In this document: positions 55,923 to 64,000 of the stretch, piece after piece | Layout of the letters: every line of letters begins with the position of its first letter | Numbering within the stretch: the first letter of the stretch is position 1 | Source: Undibacterium piscinae | GTDB taxonomy: Bacteria; Pseudomonadota; Gammaproteobacteria; Burkholderiales; Burkholderiaceae_D | Direction: 5' to 3' | Length of the DNA: 64,000 nt | Assembly (NCBI GenBank): GCA_003970805.2 | Contig: CP051152.1 | Coordinates: 3,906,001 to 3,970,000, forward strand | Made by a program: the position numbers and the translations under genes | Notes under the pieces: model-generated | The model's input: the letters and a program-made list of their open reading frames with translations, nothing else | What the model was told of the DNA's origin: nothing | Database searches by the model: none

Positions 55923-56762
55923 ATGACATTTTTCTCCCTTACCTCACTGCGTCGCCTGCCGCGCCTGTTGTTGCAGTACGGCATACTGCTGGCGCTGGCG
56001 GTCTTATGCGTGTTCCCGTTCTGGTGGACTTTGGTGGTGGCCATTTCCACCGAAGGCAATATCTTTGAATTTCCGCCTACGTTTTTACCGCAGGCAGTCT
56101 CGCTGGAAAATTTTATCGAAGTGTTTCGCGTGATTCCCATCATCGCCTTCTATAAGAATTCTTTGCTGATCACGCTTGCCACGGTGGGCTGGAAATTGCT
56201 GCTGTGTTCGCTGGCTGCCTATCCTTTGTCACGTATGCGTTTTAGCGGTAGCAAGCTAGTGTTCGGCTTGATATTGCTCACCATGATATTGCCTTCTGAG
56301 GTCAATTTTCTGGTTAACTTCATTACCATGACCAAGATAGGTCTGGTCAATACCTATACCGGCGTGATTTTGCCCAATGTGGTGACGGCGGTATCGATAC
56401 TGCTGCTTAAGCAAGCCTTTGATGAGGTGCCGCAAGACCTGATTGATGCCGCGCGTGTCGATGGCGCGACCGAATGGATTATTTTCTGGAAAATAGTCCT
56501 GCCGCTGATTACGCCATGGCTGGCTACGGTCGGTATCTTGACCGCGGTAGAGGCCTGGAACGACTATATCTGGCCATCGCTGGTGATCAGCAAACCCGAA
56601 GATTTCCCTTTGTCGGCAGGCATACTTTACCTGCGCGGCACTTACGGTAGCAGCACCCGCGTGATTGCAGCGGGAACCATATTGACAGTAGCGCCAATCT
56701 TGGTCGCCTTTTTATTTACCCAACGCTTTTTTATGCGTGGCATGGATGGAGCAGTGAAATGA
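55923..56762 (+). CDS. ABC sugar permease, MalG/UgpE type
   Basis: This 279-residue product from ATG 55923 is preferred over GTG 55911, which lacks a ribosome site. It has about six helices, an EAA loop VPQDLIDAARVDGATEWIIF, and the C-terminus VAFLFTQRFFMRGMDGAVK usual for this group. The stop overlaps the start of the hexosaminidase gene by four bases (ATGA). Confidence 0.94.
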   Translation: MTFFSLTSLRRLPRLLLQYGILLALAVLCVFPFWWTLVVAISTEGNIFEFPPTFLPQAVSLENFIEVFRVIPIIAFYKNSLLITLATVGWKLLLCSLAAYPLSRMRFSGSKLVFGLILLTMILPSEVNFLVNFITMTKIGLVNTYTGVILPNVVTAVSILLLKQAFDEVPQDLIDAARVDGATEWIIFWKIVLPLITPWLATVGILTAVEAWNDYIWPSLVISKPEDFPLSAGILYLRGTYGSSTRVIAAGTILTVAPILVAFLFTQRFFMRGMDGAVK

Positions 56763-58315
56763 TGCAAACGAAGATAGTAACAACTGCAGTAGCGACTGCA
56801 GCAACGAGTGCAGTAATGACGGCAAGACAGATCGCCGGTCAGTTGATCATGATCCGTATGCCGGGCACCGAACTCAGCGCCGACATGGCGAACTTTTTGC
56901 GCGAACATCATATCCGCGCGGTCTGCCTGTTTCGTCAGAATATGGTCAATGAAGTTCAGCTCAAGAAATTTACCGCCGACCTGCGTGCGGTGATGGGCCC
57001 CGAGGCCTTGATCGGCATTGATCAGGAAGGTGGCGCCGTGGTGCGCGCTACCTGGGTGCCGCAGCCACCGGCGGCGATGTCGCTGGGTGCCAGTGATGAT
57101 CCTGCCTTATGCCGTGAAGTCGGCGCAGCGGTGGCGCGCAGCGTCAAGTCACTGGGCTTTAACTGGAACTTCGCACCGGTATTGGATTTGAATAATAACG
57201 TCGACAATCCGGTGATTTCCGAGCGCTCGTTTGGCTCCGATCCGCATAAGGCGGCGGAGCTGGCGTTTGCCTGGATGGATGGCAGCCTGGCGGAAGGCGT
57301 GGCGTGTTGCGTCAAGCATTTTCCCGGTCATGGCGACACCAATGTCGATTCGCACCGCGATTTGCCGACCGTAGACAAATCCCGCGCCCAACTGGATGCG
57401 CTGGAACTGGCGCCGTTTCAGATGGCCGCCAAGCGCAGTCACAACGCAGCGCCGGCCATGATGACCGCACATATCGTCTATCCGCAACTGGATGCAGAGA
57501 ATCCTGCCACCATGTCCAAGGCTATCCTCACCGGTATTTTGCGCGAGGAATGGAATTATCAGGGCGTCGTCATTACCGATGGCATGGACATGCACGCGAT
57601 TGCCGGGCGCTATGGTGTCGGCAATGCGGCGGTGCGGGCGCTGGTGGCGGGCGCTGACATGGTGATGGCTCTGGGCACTACCGAAACTCAGCTTGAGACG
57701 CTGGCGGCACTTACTGCAGCGATTGAAGAGGGACAAATAGGACAACCGGCTTTGCAGGAAAAGCTGGCGCGCATGGCTAAATTGGCGCAAGCCTATCCTT
57801 GCCGGCAAACCGTGTATCCGGCCGAACTGGAAAGCCAAGACCATGCCTTGATGGTCAACGCATGGCAGCGCGGCCTGACTCCGCATGATGCACCGCAGGC
57901 GCCTGCCGCCGGCAGCAAGGTGCGTCTGGTGATCAGTGCCGACGTAGTCAGTGACGGCGTTTCGGAAGCGGGCGTGCGCGCCGAGAAAGTCGCGGCCATG
58001 CTGGCGCTGAACTACGATGTGGAAGTGACGACCTTTGCCAGCGAAAGTGAGTTTGACTGGAATAGCCTGCCCGATGACGGCCGTTTTGTGATACTCGCCT
58101 CGACCATACGTCTGCGTTATAGCGAGCATGCGCGCAATACCTGGAAACCGGATTTGCATCTGGTGCTGTGGAACCCGTTCATGGCGCTCGATATCGCGGC
58201 CCCTGCGCTGATCACCTACGGTTCGGCAACGCCCGCACTGCAAGCGGTGGCAGACTGGTGCGCAGGCAAAGTCAGCGCCGATGGCAAGATGCCGGTGGCG
58301 ACTTTTAGGGTTTGA
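56759..58315 (+). CDS. Beta-N-acetylhexosaminidase, GH3 (NagZ-like)
   Basis: The 518-residue cytoplasmic-type enzyme removes terminal GlcNAc from oligosaccharides. The GH3 N-acetylglucosaminidase motifs are clear: LIGIDQEGGAVVRATWVPQP, KHFPGHGDTNVDSHRDLP (the His/Asp acid-base dyad loop), and VVITDGMDMHAIAGRYG, with the nucleophile aspartate. A second C-terminal domain of about 180 residues (VRLVISADVVSDGV...) follows, as in longer family members. The first 19 residues are a threonine/alanine repeat with ACTGCAGTAG-like DNA duplication; ATG 56816 is an alternative start. It is coupled to the importer genes. Confidence 0.93.
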   Translation: MMQTKIVTTAVATAATSAVMTARQIAGQLIMIRMPGTELSADMANFLREHHIRAVCLFRQNMVNEVQLKKFTADLRAVMGPEALIGIDQEGGAVVRATWVPQPPAAMSLGASDDPALCREVGAAVARSVKSLGFNWNFAPVLDLNNNVDNPVISERSFGSDPHKAAELAFAWMDGSLAEGVACCVKHFPGHGDTNVDSHRDLPTVDKSRAQLDALELAPFQMAAKRSHNAAPAMMTAHIVYPQLDAENPATMSKAILTGILREEWNYQGVVITDGMDMHAIAGRYGVGNAAVRALVAGADMVMALGTTETQLETLAALTAAIEEGQIGQPALQEKLARMAKLAQAYPCRQTVYPAELESQDHALMVNAWQRGLTPHDAPQAPAAGSKVRLVISADVVSDGVSEAGVRAEKVAAMLALNYDVEVTTFASESEFDWNSLPDDGRFVILASTIRLRYSEHARNTWKPDLHLVLWNPFMALDIAAPALITYGSATPALQAVADWCAGKVSADGKMPVATFRV

Positions 58316-58444
58316 TTTTGTCCATGAAGTGCGCGAATAGCACGAAAGAAACTCTGATAGTTTTTTGCCTGTTTTCCTGTCTTTCATGCTTTTTGCGCTT
58401 TTCGCGGACCAGCTTTGTTGATGTAATTATTCATTAGGTACGAC

Positions 58445-59557
58445 ATGTCAGCGGTAAAACTCAGCAACATCAGCAAAGAATACGCGGGCGGCGCCAAGGT
58501 CATTCATGGTATTGATCTTGCTATAGACGATGGCGAGTTCATGGTCTTCGTCGGCCCTTCGGGTTGCGGTAAGTCGACCTTGTTGCGCATGATCGCCGGG
58601 CTCGAGCAGATCACCTCGGGCGAGCTGCATATCGGTGCTGTGCTCGCCAACGATATCGCACCGGCCAAGCGTGGCCTGGCCATGGTGTTTCAGTCGTATG
58701 CGTTATACCCGCACATGTCGGTGTATGAAAACATGGCGTTTAGCCTGAAGATGGCCGGCCTCGATAAGAGGCAGGTGGAGCAGGCGGTACAACAGGCTGC
58801 CGGGATTTTGCAGATCACTCCCTTATTGCAACGCAAACCCAAGGATCTCTCCGGCGGTCAGCGTCAACGGGTCGCGATAGGGCGTGCCATCGTCCGCAAG
58901 CCTCAGTTGTTTTTGTTTGATGAGCCCCTGTCAAATCTTGATGCCAGCCTGCGTGTGCAAATGCGCATAGAGCTTAGTCGCTTGCATCAGGAATTGAAGA
59001 CCACGATGATCTACGTCACCCACGATCAGGTCGAGGCGATGACGTTGGGTCAGCGCATTGCCGTCTTCAATGGCGGACGCATAGAGCAAGTGGGCGCGCC
59101 TTTGGAACTCTACGAACGTCCCGCTAATCTGTTTGTCGCCGGTTTTCTGGGGGCGCCAAAAATGAATTTGCTCAAGGCGCAGGTAATGCGGATTGGCGAG
59201 AGCTCGGTCGTGGTGCGGGTGGCCGATGGCAGTGAACTTGCGGTCGCGGTAAGCGGGCAGGGTTTGCAGACCGGTGATCAGGTAACGTTAGGCTGCCGAG
59301 CCGAACATGTAGCTCTGGCAGGAGCCGGGAGCAATCTGGAGAACGTGTTGGCTTTGGATGCCAGTTTTGTCGAGCATCTGGGCGACGCCTCTATCGTCTA
59401 CGCTAAGCTGGAAAACGAAGTCAGCGTCATGGCAGTCAAGTTAGCGATGGACGCGGCCGGCGATAAGGCCAAGGCCGGTAGCTCGATGAAAGTACATTTG
59501 CCGGCAGCGCGCTGTCATTTGTTTGACGCGAGCGGCAAGGCTTGCTTGCGGGTTTAG
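58445..59557 (+). CDS. ABC sugar importer ATPase (UgpC/MsmK/MalK type)
   Basis: The 370-residue ATPase has Walker [22 protein letters not shown]-loop [20 protein letters not shown], signature [20 protein letters not shown], Walker [13 protein letters not shown] and the H-loop [22 protein letters not shown]-terminal TOBE/MalK regulatory domain follows. It powers the two permeases upstream and is separated from the hexosaminidase gene by a 129-base spacer with no evident terminator. Confidence 0.95.
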   Translation: MSAVKLSNISKEYAGGAKVIHGIDLAIDDGEFMVFVGPSGCGKSTLLRMIAGLEQITSGELHIGAVLANDIAPAKRGLAMVFQSYALYPHMSVYENMAFSLKMAGLDKRQVEQAVQQAAGILQITPLLQRKPKDLSGGQRQRVAIGRAIVRKPQLFLFDEPLSNLDASLRVQMRIELSRLHQELKTTMIYVTHDQVEAMTLGQRIAVFNGGRIEQVGAPLELYERPANLFVAGFLGAPKMNLLKAQVMRIGESSVVVRVADGSELAVAVSGQGLQTGDQVTLGCRAEHVALAGAGSNLENVLALDASFVEHLGDASIVYAKLENEVSVMAVKLAMDAAGDKAKAGSSMKVHLPAARCHLFDASGKACLRV

Positions 59558-59563
59558 CTTGGC

Positions 59564-59812
59564 TTAGCCTGGTTTAGTCTGATTTTGCCCTGCCTTAAGG
59601 GCGTCCGGCGTATCGTCCGGTGCGCTGTCGGCAGCGGCGTCTTGCTGTTTGCCCGGCCCCCAATCCTGCCAGTCTTCACCGAATAATTCTGCCGGATGCT
59701 GGGTGCGGTCGGCACCGTTGCCGCACATGAGCGAATCGGCGGGGCAATACTTATCGCAGCCCCAGCACAGCCGTTCCGGGTGTGGCGGATTGATGGGGAA
59801 TTTTTTTGCCAT
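59564..59812 (-). CDS. DUF3079 small cysteine-rich protein
   Basis: The 82-residue protein MAKKFPINPPHPERLCWGCDKYC contains CWGCDKYCPADSLMCGNG, a four-cysteine cluster probably binding metal, and HPAELFGEDWQDWG. It matches the DUF3079 family found in betaproteobacteria. The C-terminal 30 residues are low-complexity. The function is unknown; the gene is convergent with the ABC ATPase, with only six bases between their stops. Confidence 0.88.
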   Translation of the reverse strand: MAKKFPINPPHPERLCWGCDKYCPADSLMCGNGADRTQHPAELFGEDWQDWGPGKQQDAAADSAPDDTPDALKAGQNQTKPG

Positions 59813-59885
59813 TTCGATAGTTTATTGAAAACGATTACGCATGCTTACCCGCAGATGATACTGGCTTTGGCGCGGATAGTTGTTG

Positions 59886-59934
59886 CGCCAAAACAAACAG
59901 CCCCGGACTCAGTTTCTGCGCTGAGTCCGGGGCT
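59886..59934 (-). terminator. Terminator of the AmpG-like carrier gene (- strand)
   Basis: AGCCCCGGACTCAG and CTGAGTCCGGGGCT are perfectly complementary 14-mers around TTTCTGCG (59899-59934). On the - strand the stem is followed by GTTTGTTTTGG. Confidence 0.9.
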
Positions 59935-60021
59935 GTGTTGTGGTGTTGTATGACGGCAATCGGGAGAGAAGTAAATAATCGAATTTTACCCGAATTTGCG
60001 TTCAAATTTTACTGTCTTGTA

Positions 60022-61323
60022 TCAGGCCTGTGCGGCATTTCCATTTGTTGCATTCGCTTCCGCTGCCGGTTTTTTGATGACCAGCAGGCGCGACATCAGC
60101 AGTACCGGGATGGCCGAGATCAGTACCCAGATGAAGAAATTCTTATAGCCCAGCGACATTTGTATCGAACCGCTGACCATCTTCGGTACCACTAGCCCTA
60201 ACTGCATCACGCCGGTCGCCAACGCATAGTGAGCGGTCTGGTATTTGCCTACCGCGATCACTTGCATCATGAACAGAATCAAGCCGACAAAACCAAAGCC
60301 GTAACCGAACATTTCAAAACTGAGTGCCGTGGCGATGATGACGAGATTGTCAGGTATGCTGGTGCTGAGAAAGAAGAACACCGCATTTGGGACGTTCATC
60401 GCCAGTATCAACCAGGGCAGGGCGCGTTTCAGGCCCAGCCAGGAAGCGAAATAGCCGCCCAGCACGCTGCCGCCCAGAAAAGCGATAGTACCGGCGGTGC
60501 CATACACTACGCCCACTTCGGTAGTGCTTAAGCCTAAGCCGCCCAGTTCTTTGGCATCGCGCAGGAACAGCGGGCCTATGGTCTGGATTTGCCCTTCACC
60601 GACGCGGAACAGCAAGATGAACAGTATCGCCAGCCAGATCCCCGGTTTTTGGAAGAAGGTGACAATCACGTCCTGCAAGGTGGTAAATACGCTGCGCATA
60701 GACGCATCGGTATTGGTATTTTTGGTGCCGGGCAAAGCCCAGCTATGGTACAGGCCAAGCGCGATCATCATGCTGCCGAGTATGCCAAAAATCACTGCCC
60801 AGGCTTGTGCCGGCGGCATGCTTTTTTCCAGATGTCCGGCCAGTACGACCAAACCACCCAAAGAGATGAATTTACCCGCGTTGAAAAACGCCCCTTGCCA
60901 GCCGGCGTAAGCGGCTTGTTGCTTGTTGCTGAGGCTGGCGATGTACAGGCCGTCGGCGGCAATGTCATGGGTGGCCGCGGCAATCGCGACCAGACCGAGC
61001 AGCGCGATGCTGATCGCAAAATACATGGGCAATTGCAGCGAGAGCGCCACTAAACCCAGGCAAACCCCGCCTACCAACTGAAACATCACCACCAGAAATT
61101 TTTTGCTGCTGGCCGCTTCCAGAAACGGGCTCCATAAGGATTTGAAGACCCAGGCAAAGGTGATCAGGCCGGTCCAGTAAGCGATTTCATCGTTTGCCAC
61201 TCCCATGCTTTTGTACATCAGGCTGGCGACCAGGGCGACCGCATAAAACGGTAAGCCTTCAGCCAGATACAGCGTGGGAACCCAACGCATGGGATGGCGT
61301 GGAGCGGTATTTTCAGTTGTCAT
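60022..61323 (-). CDS. MFS transporter, AmpG-like
   Basis: The 433-residue carrier has about 12 membrane helices. The N-terminus MRWVPTLYLAEGLPFYAVAL and the block ATHDIAADGLYIASLSNKQQ resemble the AmpG/acetyl-CoA-carrier branch, whose AmpG member imports anhydro-muropeptides. The gene is divergent from nagX, and a variant of the nag-regulon element lies in the spacer, so import of a GlcNAc-containing sugar is a fair inference. Its cargo is not proven. Confidence 0.85.
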   Translation of the reverse strand: MTTENTAPRHPMRWVPTLYLAEGLPFYAVALVASLMYKSMGVANDEIAYWTGLITFAWVFKSLWSPFLEAASSKKFLVVMFQLVGGVCLGLVALSLQLPMYFAISIALLGLVAIAAATHDIAADGLYIASLSNKQQAAYAGWQGAFFNAGKFISLGGLVVLAGHLEKSMPPAQAWAVIFGILGSMMIALGLYHSWALPGTKNTNTDASMRSVFTTLQDVIVTFFQKPGIWLAILFILLFRVGEGQIQTIGPLFLRDAKELGGLGLSTTEVGVVYGTAGTIAFLGGSVLGGYFASWLGLKRALPWLILAMNVPNAVFFFLSTSIPDNLVIIATALSFEMFGYGFGFVGLILFMMQVIAVGKYQTAHYALATGVMQLGLVVPKMVSGSIQMSLGYKNFFIWVLISAIPVLLMSRLLVIKKPAAEANATNGNAAQA

Positions 61324-61722
61324 GGGAGGTCTCTTAATATTTCTTTATTGTCGCTTGAATATCTGCTGTGCGTCACTCAAGTGCCGCACAGGGCTACAAC
61401 ATACTAGCGAGCTTATTCCAGGTCAACTGGTTTTGTATTATTAATGCCACTTAAATGCCAGTAAATAGTAAAATTTCTTGAGGTAATAAAGCTTACTGCA
61501 CATTTTATTGATTAATTTGCCTTAAAATAGGCGTTTATAGCCGTCTGTCTCTATTTTTCTCTGGCTTGTTAGCATCAAGGTTTGTGCAAAACTTCCCCTT
61601 TGGTTTTTATAAGTGGTATTGGTGGTGGCGCTCGCCTATCAGCCTTTACTGTGCTGGCCTGGTGTTGCTGCGCGTAATTGGTATTGCGCATTTCTATTTT
61701 TCTCATCATTTTAAGGTGGTCA
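61324..61722. promoter_or_regulatory. Divergent spacer of the carrier and nagX, with an ATGCC repeat element
   Basis: ATGCCAC (61444-61450), TTA, AATGCC (61454-61459) copies the layout of the ATACC element at 49539, with A to G at the same place in both half-sites. On the - strand TTGACC and TATGTT form a plausible promoter for the carrier. A further lone GTGGTAT (the inverse of ATACCAC) lies at 61613-61619. Confidence 0.5.
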
Positions 61723-62793
61723 ATGAGTAATCCGCTTCGCCTCTCCTCCGTTGATGCATTGCGCGGTATCACCGTCGCTGCTATGTTGTTGGTCAATAAT
61801 GCCGGCGACTGGGATCATGTGTACGCCTGGCTCGAGCATGCGTCGTGGCATGGTTGCACGCCTGCCGATTTTATTTTCCCTTTTTTCCTCTTGATCGTCG
61901 GGGTGTCTTTGCATTTGGCGCTGGCACCCAAACTCGAACGCGGCGCTGATCTGGCCGAATTGAGTCGCAGCGTAGTCTGGCGTGGCTTGCGCATCTTTTT
62001 GCTCGGGCTGGTGTTGCATCTGATCGCTTACTGGCTGATAGAGGGGCGCAATTTTCGCTTGATGGGAGTGCTGCAAAGGATAGGCATCTGTTTTGCCATC
62101 GTTGGCTTGATCGCGATTCATGTACGCAGCGTAAAGGCACAATGGCTGATCATTGCCGCGATCTTGCTGGGCTATGGCGCTGTCTTGTTGTCTGCAGGCT
62201 CTTTGCAACCAGACCTGAATCTGGTCGATAGAATTGACACTGCACTGCTTGGTCAGTTGGCCTATAGCTTTGATCCGCTTACCGGTCTGGCGCACGAACC
62301 GGAAGGCTTGCTGTCGACTTTGCCGGGCATTGCCACCGTATTGCTGGGCTTGCAGGCAGGGCGTTATCTGAGGAACGCTCAGGCAAATTACCTGTGGCAG
62401 TTTGGTACGCTCGCTTTACTGGCCGGCTATTTGAGCTCCTACCTGATTCCTTTGAACAAGCAATTGTGGACCCCGTCGTTTGTGTTGTGGACTGCTGGCT
62501 TCGCTTACTTGTGCATGAGCGCGGCGCACGCCTTGATCGATGTACGTGGCATGCCGGCGCTGGGGCGCAGCTTTGGGATTAATGCCATCGCCGCTTATGC
62601 CGGCTCGTGGGTGGCAACCTGCGTACTGGCCGCCAGCGGCTGGGCGGAGCCGTTATACCGCACTTTTTTTGCGCTGCCTTTGGCGGAATATTTCAGCCCG
62701 GAGTTTACCTCCCTGGCCCTGGCTTTTGCCGGTAAGGAAGTGTGGGAACGTTTTGATGCGGCTTGCCACCTCGCTTACGCACCGGCAGGCTGA
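61723..62793 (+). CDS. NagX-like (DUF1624/DUF5009) acyltransferase-type membrane protein, 3' end replaced
   Basis: Starting at ATG 61723 (MSNPLRLSSVDALRGITVAA), it has the heparan-alpha-glucosaminide N-acetyltransferase-like pattern: SVDALRGITVAAMLLVNNAG, HGCTPADFIFPFFLLIVGVS, then about eight more helices and RSFGINAIAAYAGSWVATCV. NagX occurs in GlcNAc loci of many proteobacteria. The native sequence ends around LALAF (62727); from there the frame reads AGKEVWERFDAACHLAYAPA, which is a piece of the DUF349 gene that follows. The last membrane helix is therefore missing and the protein is a chance fusion, 356 residues long. Confidence 0.82.
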   Translation: MSNPLRLSSVDALRGITVAAMLLVNNAGDWDHVYAWLEHASWHGCTPADFIFPFFLLIVGVSLHLALAPKLERGADLAELSRSVVWRGLRIFLLGLVLHLIAYWLIEGRNFRLMGVLQRIGICFAIVGLIAIHVRSVKAQWLIIAAILLGYGAVLLSAGSLQPDLNLVDRIDTALLGQLAYSFDPLTGLAHEPEGLLSTLPGIATVLLGLQAGRYLRNAQANYLWQFGTLALLAGYLSSYLIPLNKQLWTPSFVLWTAGFAYLCMSAAHALIDVRGMPALGRSFGINAIAAYAGSWVATCVLAASGWAEPLYRTFFALPLAEYFSPEFTSLALAFAGKEVWERFDAACHLAYAPAG

Positions 62794-63580
62794 GCAGCGT
62801 AAAGCGAATCTGGAAAGCGCCGAGGCGGCGCTGCTGGCGGTGCGCGCTAGCGTAGAGCAATTACTGCAAGGCGCGCCTGACTGGAAAAAAATCGCAAATT
62901 TCTGCATGCAGTCGCAACAGACGCTGGGTCACGTAGACCGCAAGCATAAAAGCCGTCTGGACTGGATCAGCGTAGAAAAGAAGAGATACTTTCCCGTGAA
63001 AGTCATTGCCGAAGTCTTATCGCTCGATCCCTTGCACGCAATACCACCGATCAGTTAAAATGCAACAGCGCTGGCAGGCACAAGCGGCTGCCGTGCCTTT
63101 GCGCCGCAAGGATGGCAAGTGCTGTGGGACAAATACCGCGCCGAGGCTTGTTCGCCCAGCGCAAGCAGGCATCCGGTGAAGCCGATGCGCAGCGCCAGGA
63201 AAATCTGGCCGCCAGAGTAACGCTGTGCGAAGAGCTGGAACAAGCTATAGCCATTGGAAGCGCATGTCAGCTCAATATCGGCCAGTTGTTAAGCCAGAGC
63301 GCGGCTAGCTGGAGAAGTGCCGGTGCAGTGCCGCCTTATTGCATCTGGAAATACTCTCAGGCATAGATAGCCCGGCGGAATTGGCACGCCAACGTTTGCA
63401 GATGCAGGTGGAGGTTTTGCAAAATGCCAGGTGGAGGTTTTGCAAAATGCCATGAAGCGTGGTGCGCAGCAAGATGCGGCAACCGAGCTCACTTACCGCT
63501 TGCTGAGTTTGCCGGTGCTGGCCGACGCAGCCAAATCCCAGCGCTTGGAAAAAGTGCTGACAGCGAGTGCGGTACTTTAA
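62728..63580 (+). pseudogene. DUF349 domain protein, 5' deleted and multiply frameshifted
   Basis: Family pieces lie in successive frames: GKEVWERFDAAC in frame with nagX, then AEQRKANLESAEAALLAVRA, GHVDRKHKSRLD (frame 2), MQQRWQAQAAAVPLRRKDGK (from 63060), VLWDKYRAEA, RKQASGEADAQRQENLAARV and ELARQRLQMQVEVLQNA, and finally LTYRLLSLPVLADAAKSQRL, ending at the stop 63578-63580. These match the coiled-coil DUF349 repeats of large proteins (about 900 residues). At least five shifts and a 23 bp duplication are needed, and the whole front is missing. It is surely non-functional as given. Confidence 0.8.
63405..63450 (+). repeat. Perfect 23 bp tandem duplication
   Basis: The 23-base unit beginning CAGGTGGAGGTTTTGCAAAA occurs at 63405-63427 and again at 63428-63450. 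It lies inside the DUF349 remnant and shifts the frame by two. Confidence 0.97.
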
Positions 63581-63604
63581 TTCGTATTTTAATCAGGAAC
63601 CATC

Positions 63605-64000
63605 ATGAGCTATGTTTTTCCGCCTGTGGTGCCGGCGCTGCCGGTAGTCAATTCCAGTGAATTGTTTGCGGTTCATCGCATTTACTGCGTGGCCCGCAAC
63701 TATGTCGCACATGCGAAGGAGATGGGCTGGACTGGCCGTGAGGCACCGTTCTTTTTCATGAAGCCGGCCGATGCGGTATTGCCGGTAGCGCTTGGCACAT
63801 GCGGCGAAATGCCGTATCCGGGCATGACGAACAACCTGCATCACGAGATCGAACTAGTGGTGGCGATAGGCAAGGGCGGTGCGAATATTGCGGTGCAAGA
63901 CGCTGCGCAACATGTCTGGGGTTATGCGGTAGGCCTTGATATGACAAGGCGTGACTTGCAGCTGGAGTCCAAGGATCAGGGGCGTCCGTGGTGTACCGCC
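63605..64000 (+). CDS. Fumarylacetoacetate hydrolase family protein, 5' part
   Basis: Beginning at ATG 63605 ([20 protein letters not shown]), the 132 visible residues run off the right edge. [16 protein letters not shown] is the start of the catalytic domain; [14 protein letters not shown] and [16 protein letters not shown] carry the metal-binding glutamates, and [20 protein letters not shown] is typical of the fumarylpyruvate/acylpyruvate hydrolase branch. It would cleave a diketo acid in aromatic or amino-acid catabolism; the exact substrate is not assignable. Confidence 0.9.
   Translation, partial: MSYVFPPVVPALPVVNSSELFAVHRIYCVARNYVAHAKEMGWTGREAPFFFMKPADAVLPVALGTCGEMPYPGMTNNLHHEIELVVAIGKGGANIAVQDAAQHVWGYAVGLDMTRRDLQLESKDQGRPWCTA

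Noticed and set aside
57149..58387. 412-codon - strand ORF opposite the GH3 hexosaminidase
   Set aside because: Antisense shadow in GC-rich coding sequence; basic, low-information translation.
62540..63058. ORF of 172 codons across the nagX 3' end
   Set aside because: Only its last part is DUF349-like; the front is out-of-frame nagX, so it is not a gene by itself.
1..64000. tRNA or rRNA genes, prophage, full insertion sequences, restriction or other defence systems
   Set aside because: I looked for cloverleaf-like sequence, transposase, integrase and defence-type proteins and saw none that I could support.

Overview
The window looks like chromosomal DNA of a betaproteobacterium, most likely Burkholderiales/Oxalobacteraceae (an Undibacterium-like genome is my best guess). 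The basis is gene content and order: etfBA plus acyl-CoA dehydrogenase next to rpsP-rimM-trmD-rplS, a NudL-type Nudix gene and cobD; betaproteobacterial small families DUF3579, DUF349 and DUF3079; and moderate GC. This is inference from families, not from a database search.

Layout. 0-9.4 kb is housekeeping: the 3' end of an M2 peptidase, ugpQ, alaS, a TusA-like gene, and etfB/etfA/acyl-CoA dehydrogenase, with etfA frameshifted. 9.5-13.1 kb holds a TM2 gene, the rpsP-rimM-trmD-rplS operon and a CoA pyrophosphatase. 13.3-16.9 kb is a zone of broken genes: cobD, a Mur ligase fused to peptidyl-tRNA hydrolase, a second paralogous Mur ligase and a DUF3579 gene. 16.9-20 kb has a LysR regulator divergent from a histidine phosphatase/acyl-CoA dehydrogenase pair. 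20.1-28 kb carries signalling and redox genes: a BaeSR-like pair, a di-haem peroxidase-like gene with a 3' frameshift followed by a roughly 100 bp palindromic element, and an RsbQ-like hydrolase overlapping a PAS-GGDEF-EAL protein. 28-42.8 kb is mixed: an orphan ABC ATPase, YhcH, LemA/TPM/TPM, a three-gene redox cluster, a sigma-54 promoter in front of a small membrane ORF, a truncated DUF5117 metalloprotease, sppA with an S1/P1 nuclease, prfC and yoaK.

43.4-62.8 kb is an N-acetylglucosamine / chito-oligosaccharide utilisation locus. It runs from a TonB-dependent receptor, TonB (frameshifted), ExbB and two ExbD, through GlcNAc kinase, a GntR regulator, NagA, a SIS-type glucosamine-6-P deaminase, an ABC sugar importer, a GH3 hexosaminidase and the importer ATPase, to a separate AmpG-like MFS carrier divergent from NagX. 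The receptor promoter and the kinase-operon promoter share the composite element ATACCAC-N3-AATACC-N2-TTGACA. A close variant lies between the MFS gene and nagX, so I infer one regulon. The window ends in a wrecked DUF349 gene, joined to the 3' end of nagX by a deletion, and the start of a fumarylacetoacetate-hydrolase-family gene.

Two genome-level traits stand out. Several otherwise good genes (etfA, cobD, the peroxidase, tonB) carry 1-2 base indels in homopolymers or short repeats, which may be sequencing error or real decay. Short tandem duplications (9-11 bp arrays, plus 23 and 35 bp units) recur across the window. The most unusual biology is the paired Mur-ligase system with its Mur ligase-Cys4-Pth fusion, which is decaying here but may be intact in relatives.
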